A stretch of DNA of 64,000 nucleotides, from positions 7,194,001 to 7,258,000 of the forward strand of contig NZ_CP109137.1 of assembly GCF_035918095.1 (NCBI RefSeq), written 5' to 3'. The DNA comes from Streptomyces sp. NBC_01750. GTDB taxonomy: Bacteria > Actinomycetota > Actinomycetes > Streptomycetales > Streptomycetaceae. The notes beneath the pieces are model-generated. The model was not told the DNA's origin. It did no database searches and saw nothing but the letters and a program-made list of their open reading frames with translations. A program made the position numbers and the translations under genes. Positions 33,982-41,090 of the stretch are shown here, piece by piece (position 1 is the stretch's first letter; every line of letters starts with the position of its first letter).

Positions 33982-35799
33982 ATGCGTCGCTCTGCCGCAC
34001 GGAATGTGTCGATTCTCGCCGTTGCCGCGGCCGTGGTCTCGATCGGTGCCGCGGCACCGCCGAGCCACTCCCCGCCGGTCACGCCACCGGTCAAGACACC
34101 CGTGGCGGCCGGCTACGGCGGGGCCGTCGCGAGCGTCGACGCGGACGCCTCGGCCGCCGGCATAGAGGTGCTGCGGCGCGGCGGCAACGCCGTGGACGCC
34201 GCAGTGGCCACCGCGGCCGCCCTCGGCGTCACGGAGCCGTACTCCGCGGGCATCGGGGGAGGCGGATTCTTCGTCTACTACGACGCCAAAACCCGTACGG
34301 TCCACACTGTCGACGGCCGCGAGACCGCGCCCCGGTCCGCGGATGCCTCTCTCTTCCTCGAGAACGGCAAGCCGATCCCGTTCGAGGAGGGCATGACGAG
34401 CGGTCGCGGCGTCGGCACGCCGGGCACCCCGGCGACCTGGGACACCGCGCTGGACGCCTGGGGCAGCAGGCCGCTGCGGCAACTGCTGCGGCCCGCCGAG
34501 CGGCTGGCGAAGGACGGCTTCACCGTCGACGCCACCTTCCGCTCGCAGACCGAGGCCAACCAGGCGCGCTTCGCGGACTTCCCGGACACGGCGAAGCTCT
34601 TCCTGCCGGGCGGGCAACTGCCGGTGGTCGGCTCGGTCTTCAAGAACCCGGATCTTGCGCGTACGTACGAGGAGCTGGGGCGCAAGGGCGTCAGTACGCT
34701 CTACCGCGGTGAGCTGGCCAAGGACATCGTCCGTACGGTGCGCAAGCCTCCGGTGGCCGCGGGCGCGGCGCGGGTCGTGCGGTCCGGCGATCTGACGACG
34801 GAGGACCTGCGGTCGTACGAGACGGAGCGGCGGACCCCGACCAAGGTCGGCTACCGGGGTCTTGATGTGTACGGCATGGCGCCGGCCTCGTCGGGCGGTA
34901 CGAGCGTCGGCGAGGCGCTCAACATCCTGGAGCGGACCGACCTTTCGAAGGCCACGCAGGCGCAGTATCTGCACCGCTTCATCGAGGCGAGCCGGATCGC
35001 GTTCGCGGATCGCGGGCGATGGGTCGGCGACCCGGCCTTCGAGGACGTGCCGACGAAGGAGCTGCTGTCGCAGCGTTTCGCGGACTCGCGCGGATGCCTG
35101 ATCAAGGACAACGCGGTGCTCACCAGTCCGCTGGCTCCCGGTGACCCCCGCAGGCCCGCGGCGTGCGGGACGTCGGGGACGGCAGCCCCCACCACGTACG
35201 AGGGCGAGAACACCACCCATCTGACCGCCGCCGACAAGTGGGGCAATGTCGTCGCGTACACCCTGACGATCGAGTCGACCGGTGGCAGCGGAATCACCGT
35301 GCCCGGGCGCGGCTTCCTGCTCAACAACGAGCTCACCGACTTCTCCTTCGCTCCTGCCGATCCGGCCGTCCACGACCCGAATCTGCCAGGCCCGGGCAAG
35401 CGTCCGCGGTCGTCCATCTCCCCGACGATCGTGCTCGACCACGGCCGTCCGGTGCTTGCGGTGGGCTCGCCGGGCGGCGCGACGATCATCACCACGGTGC
35501 TGCAGACGCTCACGGGCCGTCTGGACCGGGGGCTGCCGCTGGTCGACGCGATCGCGGCGCCACGCGCCAGCCAGCGCAACCAGGCGACCACGGAGCTCGA
35601 ACCGGCGTTGTGGAACAGCCCGCTCCGCGCCGAGCTGGAGGCGATCGGCCATGCCTTCCGGCAGAACCCGGAGATCGGCGCGGCGACGGGCATCGAGCGG
35701 CTGCCCGACGGGCGGTGGCTCGCGGCTGCCGAGAAGGTGCGGCGGGGCGGTGGCTCCGCGATGGTCGTCCACCCGAGCGGTACTCAGTCCGGCGGCTGA
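33982..35799 (+). CDS. ggt: Gamma-glutamyltransferase, secreted
   Basis: A 605-residue Ntn-hydrolase precursor. A signal sequence (about 1-30) precedes the large subunit, with GGNAVDAAVATAAALGVTEP, GIGGGGFFVYYD and the glutamate-binding DGRETAP. The predicted autocleavage site is just before the nucleophile Thr in ENTTHLTAADKWGN, and the small subunit has the oxyanion segment VGSPGGATI. It hydrolyses or transfers gamma-glutamyl groups, for example from glutathione. ATG 33982 has GGAGG 7 nt upstream. A terminator follows. Glutamate released outside could be taken up by the GluABCD system encoded nearby. Confidence 0.94.
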   Translation: MRRSAARNVSILAVAAAVVSIGAAAPPSHSPPVTPPVKTPVAAGYGGAVASVDADASAAGIEVLRRGGNAVDAAVATAAALGVTEPYSAGIGGGGFFVYYDAKTRTVHTVDGRETAPRSADASLFLENGKPIPFEEGMTSGRGVGTPGTPATWDTALDAWGSRPLRQLLRPAERLAKDGFTVDATFRSQTEANQARFADFPDTAKLFLPGGQLPVVGSVFKNPDLARTYEELGRKGVSTLYRGELAKDIVRTVRKPPVAAGAARVVRSGDLTTEDLRSYETERRTPTKVGYRGLDVYGMAPASSGGTSVGEALNILERTDLSKATQAQYLHRFIEASRIAFADRGRWVGDPAFEDVPTKELLSQRFADSRGCLIKDNAVLTSPLAPGDPRRPAACGTSGTAAPTTYEGENTTHLTAADKWGNVVAYTLTIESTGGSGITVPGRGFLLNNELTDFSFAPADPAVHDPNLPGPGKRPRSSISPTIVLDHGRPVLAVGSPGGATIITTVLQTLTGRLDRGLPLVDAIAAPRASQRNQATTELEPALWNSPLRAELEAIGHAFRQNPEIGAATGIERLPDGRWLAAAEKVRRGGGSAMVVHPSGTQSGG

Positions 35800-35821
35800 C
35801 TGAACGGCTGACCGAAAGGCG

Positions 35822-35868
35822 AACGCCCGCGACCCCCGGACTCAACAGCCGGTCGGGTCGCGGGCGTT
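35822..35868 (+). terminator. Strong intrinsic terminator after ggt
   Basis: AACGCCCGCGACCC (35822-35835) pairs perfectly over 14 bp with 35855-35868; the loop has an inner CCGG/CCGG stem. A T-containing run (GTGCTGTTTGTT) follows. Confidence 0.85.
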
Positions 35869-35941
35869 GTGCTGTTTGTTCGGCGAGGCGCCCCAGGGGT
35901 TGACGCGGTCATGCAAAGGGATCACATTTGGTCGCGAACAG

Positions 35942-35960
35942 GTAAGGAAACTTTCCTAAC
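35942..35960. promoter_or_regulatory. Palindromic chitosanase operator (CsnR-box-like)
   Basis: GTAAGGAAACTTTCCTAAC: 19 bp, symmetric except one outer pair. It lies 17 nt before the chitosanase ATG. A very similar GGAAA-TTTCC palindrome upstream of Streptomyces chitosanase genes is bound by the ROK-family repressor CsnR, so this site is assigned by similarity and position. Confidence 0.7.
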
Positions 35961-35976
35961 AGAAAGGCCACCCCCC

Positions 35977-36687
35977 ATGCGCACACGTACTCTCGCGCTG
36001 GCCGCTGTCTCCGGCGTAGCCCTGCTCGCGAGCGCGACGCTGCCTGCCACGGCCGACCCGGCGCACCATGCCGCCGCTCCGAAGGCTGCCGGCGTCAAGG
36101 AAGGTTCGGTCAGCGCGGCCGACCTGCTGGCCAAGGTGAAGGACTGTTCGCAGATCTCCAACGGCAAGTACCGGTCGGACAGCGAGACTTCGGCGAGCAT
36201 TCCGGTCTGCGGGAAGAACGGAGCCGTCTTCTGGAAGGCCGACATGGACGTCGACTGCGACGGCCAGGTCACCAGCAAGTGCAATGCCGACACCGACCCC
36301 TGGTTCCAGGACGACACGGCCTTCCATCAGTCCGACGGCAAACCGCTGAACGCCGAGAAGCTGCCGTATGTCGTCGTGCCGAGCAGCAGCGGCATCTGGA
36401 ACTACTCGAGCGCCGGGATCAAGGGCGGCGGCGTCGTCGCCGTCATCTACGGCAACAAAGTGGAGTACGCCGTCGTCGGGGACACCGGCCCCAACAAGAT
36501 AATCGGCGAGGCCTCCTACGCCACCGCGAAGGCGCTGGGCATCGACCCGGACCCGGAGACGGGCGGCGCCGAGTCCGGTGTCACGTACATCCTGTTCAAG
36601 AACTCCAAGGTCTCTCCGATCGAGAGTCACGGTGCCGCGGTGAGCCTCGGTGACTCGCTCGCCAAGAAGTTCCTGCAGGACAACTAG
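35977..36687 (+). CDS. Secreted chitosanase, glycoside hydrolase family 75
   Basis: A 236-residue exported protein. The signal peptide (MRTRTLALAAVSGVALLASA, cleavage near TADPAHH) precedes a GH75 domain. Typical segments are IPVCGKNGAVFWKADMDVDC, DGQVTSKCNADTDPWFQDD, LPYVVVP-SSGIWNYSS, GGVVAVIYGNKVEYAVVGDT and a GEASYATAKALGI helix. The DMDVDCDG aspartates and later acidic residues are the expected catalytic and metal-side residues. Family members cut chitosan internally. ATG 35977 has AAAGG 8 nt upstream. The palindrome before it predicts induction by chitosan oligomers. Confidence 0.88.
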   Translation: MRTRTLALAAVSGVALLASATLPATADPAHHAAAPKAAGVKEGSVSAADLLAKVKDCSQISNGKYRSDSETSASIPVCGKNGAVFWKADMDVDCDGQVTSKCNADTDPWFQDDTAFHQSDGKPLNAEKLPYVVVPSSSGIWNYSSAGIKGGGVVAVIYGNKVEYAVVGDTGPNKIIGEASYATAKALGIDPDPETGGAESGVTYILFKNSKVSPIESHGAAVSLGDSLAKKFLQDN

Positions 36688-36821
36688 GCGCTGCGTTTCC
36701 CGTACCGCTCCTTGTGGAAGCCGGTGGCCGTCCGCCGCGTGATCCTCGCGCGGACGGGCGGTGCGACAGCGCTCGATGAGCCGGTGGCGACCTTCGGGGG
36801 TGAGCGGGGCGTTGCGGTGAG

Positions 36822-38069
36822 TCATGCGACCCGGACGTCTTCGGCCGGCGCGGCGGGCTCAGGGGCGGACAGATGTATCCGTTTGGGCAGCAAGAGCGGG
36901 GTGGCGAGCAGGAGAGCGCCGGACATGGTGATCGCGGCGAGCGGGCTGGTGAGTGTGGCGAGAATGCCCCAGATCACCATCAGGGCAGCTTGTAGGAGTT
37001 TGCTGATGGCACTCCATGTACTGAGGATTTGGGCGGTGTGATCCGCGGGAGTCCGTTGCAGGCGTTCTGTTGCGCAGATCGGATTGAAGATGCCCATGCA
37101 GGTGATCAGCAGGCCCTCGACGATGATCACGGTGAGGAGTCCGGGGATGCCAGGATGGACGAACGTGAGACCGACTGGGAAGAGCGATCGCAGCCGGCCG
37201 GAGACGATCATGACGCGGTGCCGGCCGTAGCGGGTCACGAGGCGCGCGGAGAGGCGGGCGCCCACGAAGCCGCCGAGTGCCGGGATGCCGAAGGCAAGAC
37301 CGTATTGCCAGGCCGGGAAGTGGTACTGGCCCAGCAGGAGGACGGACAGGAGCGGGACGGTGGCCATGATGAGGCCGCCGACCAGGATTGAGTTGAGGAA
37401 CAGGCGCCTTAGTGCGCGGTCGCGGAGGATGAACCGCCAACCGCCGAGAAGGCCGGCTCCGCGCAACCTGGTGGCCCGGTCGCGGGGTGCCGCGACGTCG
37501 CCTCCGCGGATGCGGAGGACCCCGAACGCGGACAGCAGGTAGCTGAGGGCGTCGGCCATGACAGTGATGACCGGGCCGAGCAACCCTATGAGTGCACCAC
37601 CGAGGGGCGGGCCCGCCGCGGTCGCCACCCAGCTCGTGCCCTCGAATCTCCCGTTCGCCACAAGGAGGTGATCGCTACGGACGAGATACTTCAGATACGC
37701 GCCGGATGCGGCAGTGAAGGCGATGCTCGCGGTCCCGGAGATGACCGAGACGACCAGCAGTTGGCCGTATGAAAGCAAGCCGAGGACGTACGCGAGCGGG
37801 ACACTTGCCATCGCGACGAACCGGATCAGATCCATCGCGATCATCACCGGACGCTTGGCCCGGTGCTCAACCCACGGCCCGAGCGAGAAGGCAACAATCG
37901 CCGCGACGGCAAGCCCGGCCGCCTCCAGGAGCGACACGGCGAATGCCGACGAGTGCAGCACTCGAACCGCGATCAGCGGGAACGCGCCGAAGGCAATCCA
38001 CGTACCGTATGTACTGACGGCGCAGGCCGACCACAGCCAGCCGAAACTGCGCCCCAACTGCACGCGCAT
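36822..38069 (-). CDS. MFS transporter (enterobactin-exporter-like)
   Basis: A 415-residue membrane protein with about twelve helices, of the EntS/macrolide-efflux branch: LGRSFGWLWSACAVSTYGTW, FSLGPWVEHRAKRPVMIAMD (the loop after helix 2), YLVRSDHLLVANGRFEGTSW and GPPLGGALIGLLGP are typical. ATG at 38067-38069 has GAGGGAG 5 nt upstream. It diverges from a LysR regulator with 123 nt between, the usual layout of an inducible efflux pair. The substrate is unknown. Codon use is slightly less G/C-biased than in neighbours. Confidence 0.88.
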   Translation of the reverse strand: MRVQLGRSFGWLWSACAVSTYGTWIAFGAFPLIAVRVLHSSAFAVSLLEAAGLAVAAIVAFSLGPWVEHRAKRPVMIAMDLIRFVAMASVPLAYVLGLLSYGQLLVVSVISGTASIAFTAASGAYLKYLVRSDHLLVANGRFEGTSWVATAAGPPLGGALIGLLGPVITVMADALSYLLSAFGVLRIRGGDVAAPRDRATRLRGAGLLGGWRFILRDRALRRLFLNSILVGGLIMATVPLLSVLLLGQYHFPAWQYGLAFGIPALGGFVGARLSARLVTRYGRHRVMIVSGRLRSLFPVGLTFVHPGIPGLLTVIIVEGLLITCMGIFNPICATERLQRTPADHTAQILSTWSAISKLLQAALMVIWGILATLTSPLAAITMSGALLLATPLLLPKRIHLSAPEPAAPAEDVRVA

Positions 38070-38159
38070 GCGACTCCCTCGCGACAACCGATGTTCGGGT
38101 CTCTGAATCACACCGGCCGCACCGTCGCGGGATCAAACAACCGACTCCCGGGCGAGCCA

Positions 38160-38186
38160 CAACCATCAGTTGGGCACACGTAAGCT
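38160..38186 (+). promoter_or_regulatory. lysR promoter with inverted repeat
   Basis: CAAC-CATCA-GTTG (38160-38172) lies just before TAAGCT (38181-38186), which is 6 nt before the ATG at 38193. This fits a leaderless, possibly self-controlled lysR message and may also serve the divergent exporter. Confidence 0.45.
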
Positions 38187-38192
38187 GGATCA

Positions 38193-39161
38193 ATGGATAC
38201 CGAGGCGGTGCGATCGTTCGTTCGCGCGGCCGAGCTCGGACAGCTGCAACACGCGGCCGACGAGCTCGGCGTAACGCAACAGGCCGTGTCGAAGCGGATC
38301 GCAACCCTCGAGCGCGCACTCGACGTCCGGTTGTTCACCCGCACCGCCCGAGGGGTCGAGCTGACACTCGACGGCCAGGCTTTCCTCCCGCACGCCCGGA
38401 ACATCATCACGGGTGTCGATCGCGCCATCACCGCGATCAGACCGGGCTCACGGGCCCTTCGGATCGACGTTCTCGGCCTGCGCTCCGCGCAGGCCGTCGT
38501 CCTGCACGACTACTGGCGGTCGCATCCCGAAACCGACCTCGACGTGGTGACCCTCAGGGTCAACGACCCGCGCGTGGCGGTCACCGCCGTCCAAGCAGGC
38601 GATATCGACGCCTCGTTCCGCTCGGTCACCGACCCGGCCACACTGCCGCGCGACGTGCAGATGATCCACGCGTTCGACTCCCCGCTGGAACTCCTCGTCG
38701 GCCCGAGGCACCCGCTCGCCTCCGCACGAACACTGACACCGTCCCAGCTGCGCCGGCACCGGATCTGGGTGCCGGGTATCGCGCCGCGAAGCGAATGGGC
38801 AGAGTTCTACGATCAGCTCGCCACCGACTTCGACCTCCGCATTGACGCCGCGGGCCCGAACTTCGGCAACGAGGTACTCCTCGACATCCTCGCGGACTCC
38901 GCAGACGTGGCAACCCTCGTAGGCTCGCGCGACCGGTACATCTGGCCGACGAACCACGACCTACGCCGCATCCCGATCGTGAATCCGACGCTCGCGTACC
39001 CGCTCTCGCTCATCTTCCCCCGAGCGAATCCACACCCAGGACTCCGGGCAGTCATCAACCACTTCGGAAGCCTGGCACCGCTCCCCGAGACAGCCTGGCT
39101 CCCATCCTGGGCAGCGACACCACGCCGCAGCGACGGAAACACCGAACACACCCGACGCTGA
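38193..39161 (+). CDS. LysR-family transcriptional regulator
   Basis: A 322-residue regulator. The N-terminal helix-turn-helix (SFVRAAELGQLQHAADELGV, TQQAVSKRIATLERAL, LFTRTARGVELT) is followed by a substrate-binding domain (about 90-290) with LRIDVLGLRSAQAVVLHDYW and LELLVGPRHPLASA. It most likely controls the divergent MFS exporter. More A-ending codons (ACA, CGA, GCA) than most genes here hint at acquisition from another actinobacterium, with its partner. Confidence 0.88.
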   Translation: MDTEAVRSFVRAAELGQLQHAADELGVTQQAVSKRIATLERALDVRLFTRTARGVELTLDGQAFLPHARNIITGVDRAITAIRPGSRALRIDVLGLRSAQAVVLHDYWRSHPETDLDVVTLRVNDPRVAVTAVQAGDIDASFRSVTDPATLPRDVQMIHAFDSPLELLVGPRHPLASARTLTPSQLRRHRIWVPGIAPRSEWAEFYDQLATDFDLRIDAAGPNFGNEVLLDILADSADVATLVGSRDRYIWPTNHDLRRIPIVNPTLAYPLSLIFPRANPHPGLRAVINHFGSLAPLPETAWLPSWAATPRRSDGNTEHTRR

Positions 39162-39260
39162 CGGTCGCTGCCAGCACACACTGTCGACACGACCAGCCGA
39201 ACGCACCCGTAGCCCAGGTGACTCGACCGGCCGCTGCCGACAACGTCATGGGCAATACAG

Positions 39261-40028
39261 CTAGAGGGCGGTCAGGATGCGCGGGCCGTCGTCCGTGATC
39301 GCCACCGTGTGCTCCGCGTGGGAGGCGCGGCTGCCGTCGGCGGTACGCACCGTCCAGCCGTCGTGTGCCGTGTAGTGGTCGTCGGTGCCGCCGCCGATCA
39401 CCATCGGTTCGATCGCCAGCACCATGCCGTGCCGCAGGGGCATTCCCCGGCCCGGGCGCCCCTCGTTGGGGACGCCAGGGTCCTCGTGCATATGGCGGCC
39501 CACACCGTGGCCGCCGAAGCCGTCCGGGATTCCGTATCCCGCCTTCCGGCATACCCGGCCGACGGCATGGGCGATGTCGCCGATGCGGTTGCCTACGACG
39601 GCCGCCGCAATGCCCGCCTTCAGCGCCTTCTCGGCGGTACGGATCAGTTTGGTGTCCTCGGCGCGGGCGCGGCCGACGGTGAAGCTGACGGCCGCGTCGC
39701 CCACCCATCCGCCCCGGATCGCCCCGCAGTCGATGCTCACCAGGTCGCCGTCGCGCAGCCGGTAGTCGTCGGGGATGCCGTGCACGATCGCGTCGTTGAC
39801 GGAGGCGCAGATGACGGCGGGGAAGGGCGTGGGTGCCCACTCCGGGCGGTAGTCGAGGAAGGGCGATCCTGCGCCGGTCTCGCTGAGGACCGCACGGGCG
39901 GCCCGGTCGAGGTCGCGGAGGCTGACGCCGACCCCCGCCGCCTCCCGGACCGCCGTGAGTGCCTGCGCCACGATGCGGCCCGCCTCGCGCATCGCTTCGA
40001 TCGAAGTATCGGTTTTGATCTCCACCAT
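39261..40028 (-). CDS. map: Type I methionine aminopeptidase
   Basis: A 255-residue pita-bread-fold metalloprotease that removes the initiator methionine. Metal ligands are visible: D in SIDCGAI, D in GDAAVSF, H in GHGVGRHMHE, E in AIEPMV and E in HAEHTVAI. Length is that of the bare catalytic domain. Its -10 (TATAGT, minus strand, 40036-40041) is 7 nt before the ATG, so the message seems leaderless. Streptomyces normally have another map gene in the secY region; this would be an accessory copy paired with the divergent XRE regulator. Confidence 0.93.
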   Translation of the reverse strand: MVEIKTDTSIEAMREAGRIVAQALTAVREAAGVGVSLRDLDRAARAVLSETGAGSPFLDYRPEWAPTPFPAVICASVNDAIVHGIPDDYRLRDGDLVSIDCGAIRGGWVGDAAVSFTVGRARAEDTKLIRTAEKALKAGIAAAVVGNRIGDIAHAVGRVCRKAGYGIPDGFGGHGVGRHMHEDPGVPNEGRPGRGMPLRHGMVLAIEPMVIGGGTDDHYTAHDGWTVRTADGSRASHAEHTVAITDDGPRILTAL

Positions 40029-40050
40029 ACCAATTACTATACCGGCCCTT

Positions 40051-40068
40051 CCGGTATTTTAATACCGG
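40051..40068. promoter_or_regulatory. Palindromic operator between map and the XRE gene
   Basis: CCGGTATTTTAATACCGG: perfect 8-nt arms around TT. A third half-site ATACCGG lies at 40039-40045, itself forming ATACCGG-N5-CCGGTAT with the left arm. The palindrome sits immediately before the XRE -10 (TAGAAT, 40072-40077) and beside the map -10. Confidence 0.7.
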
Positions 40069-40071
40069 CAT

Positions 40072-40083
40072 TAGAATAACGGC
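40072..40083 (+). promoter_or_regulatory. -10 element of a leaderless XRE message
   Basis: TAGAAT (40072-40077), one mismatch from the consensus, is 6 nt before the ATG at 40084. Confidence 0.55.
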
Positions 40084-40338
40084 ATGGTGCGCACTCCTCT
40101 CACTCCCGAAGAGCGTGAACGCGGCGAACGCCTCGGCCGGTTGCTGCGCACGGCGCGCGGTGACCGCAGCATGGTGGAAGTGGCCGCGGCCGCCAGGCTC
40201 TCCGCCGAGACTCTGCGCAAGATCGAGACGGGCCGCGCCCCGACCCCCGCCTTCTTCACCGTTGCCGCGCTCGCCGCGGTTCTCGGCCTGTCCATGGACG
40301 AGCTGGTCGTGAGCTGCGCGCCGGCGCCCGCCGCCTGA
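40084..40338 (+). CDS. XRE-family (Cro/CI) regulator
   Basis: An 84-residue single-domain DNA-binding protein. The helix-turn-helix is at about 25-75 (MVEVAAAARLSAETLRKIET, GRAPTPAFFTVAALAAVLGL). It has no effector domain, so control must come from its amount or a partner. It diverges from a methionine aminopeptidase across 55 nt containing a perfect-armed palindrome that overlaps both promoters; auto- and co-regulation is a simple inference. Its N-terminus MVRTPLTPEERERGERLGRL is a charged helix. Confidence 0.88.
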   Translation: MVRTPLTPEERERGERLGRLLRTARGDRSMVEVAAAARLSAETLRKIETGRAPTPAFFTVAALAAVLGLSMDELVVSCAPAPAA

Positions 40339-40613
40339 AACTCTCGATGCCGCTCAAGTCGCCGCCCGAGCCGGTCCTGCGGGCCGTCGGCGGCAAAGTG
40401 GCCCGCATCCGCTCGCGCCTGCCGCCGGGTCGCCCACCCCACGCCGGACAATTGCCCTGGTCGAGACGGACGGACGTGTCCGAGCGGCGCTGAGGGGGAA
40501 CGGCCCGATGGGCGGAGCGGACGAGACGGACGGGCGTTGTTCGTCCGGCCGGGACCGGTGATCTCCCCGAGGCCTCCGGCTACTCCGACCCACGCCTCGG
40601 ACCCGGCACGGCG

Positions 40614-40625
40614 TAGTCTCGCGCT
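40614..40625 (+). promoter_or_regulatory. -10 element of a leaderless PPOX gene
   Basis: TAGTCT (40614-40619) is 6 nt before the GTG at 40626; no ribosome site is present. Confidence 0.45.
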
Positions 40626-41006
40626 GTGACTCCTGAGGACTTCGCCGACGCCAAGTACATCAGTGTGACCACGTTCCGCAAGGACGGGACGGGCGTCGCC
40701 ACGCCCGTGTGGTTCGCGGTGGACGGCGGTGAGATCTTTTTCTGGACCCGCTCCGACTCCTGGAAGGTCAAGCGCCTGCGCAACAACAGTCGCGTCGTCG
40801 TCACGGTCTGCGACGTACGCGGCCGGATCGTGGACGGCGCACCCGGCGCGGAAGGCACGGCGCGGCTGTTGGACGAGGTCGGGATGGGTGCAGTCCGCAA
40901 ACTCCTCGCCCGCAAGTACACCTGGCAGTTCTGGCTGGTCGACTGGCCCGCGACGATCGTGCGACGAGGGAAGCGGCCGCACACCGGCATCGCTGTAACT
41001 ATCTGA
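40626..41006 (+). CDS. PPOX-class F420-dependent oxidoreductase-like protein
   Basis: A 126-residue split-barrel protein of the pyridoxamine-phosphate-oxidase-like superfamily (Rv2061c type). MTPEDFADAKYISVTTFRKD, GVATPVWFAVDGGEIFFWTR and SWKVKRLRNNSRVVVTVCDV are the usual cofactor-binding strands. Actinobacterial members commonly bind F420 or flavin. Its substrate is unknown. It is preceded by 287 nt with no recognisable gene. Confidence 0.85.
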   Translation: MTPEDFADAKYISVTTFRKDGTGVATPVWFAVDGGEIFFWTRSDSWKVKRLRNNSRVVVTVCDVRGRIVDGAPGAEGTARLLDEVGMGAVRKLLARKYTWQFWLVDWPATIVRRGKRPHTGIAVTI

Positions 41007-41090
41007 AAACTGTCCGTAGCAGCCCCGTAACACGCCTGCGGTCGAATGCCTCCGGACCGGATGTTTCCGGGCGGTGGCGCAGGGGCGGCG

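Noticed and set aside
40026..40338. Map/XRE pair as a toxin-antitoxin module
   Set aside because: Methionine aminopeptidase is a housekeeping-type enzyme with intact metal ligands, and the genes are divergent, not co-transcribed.
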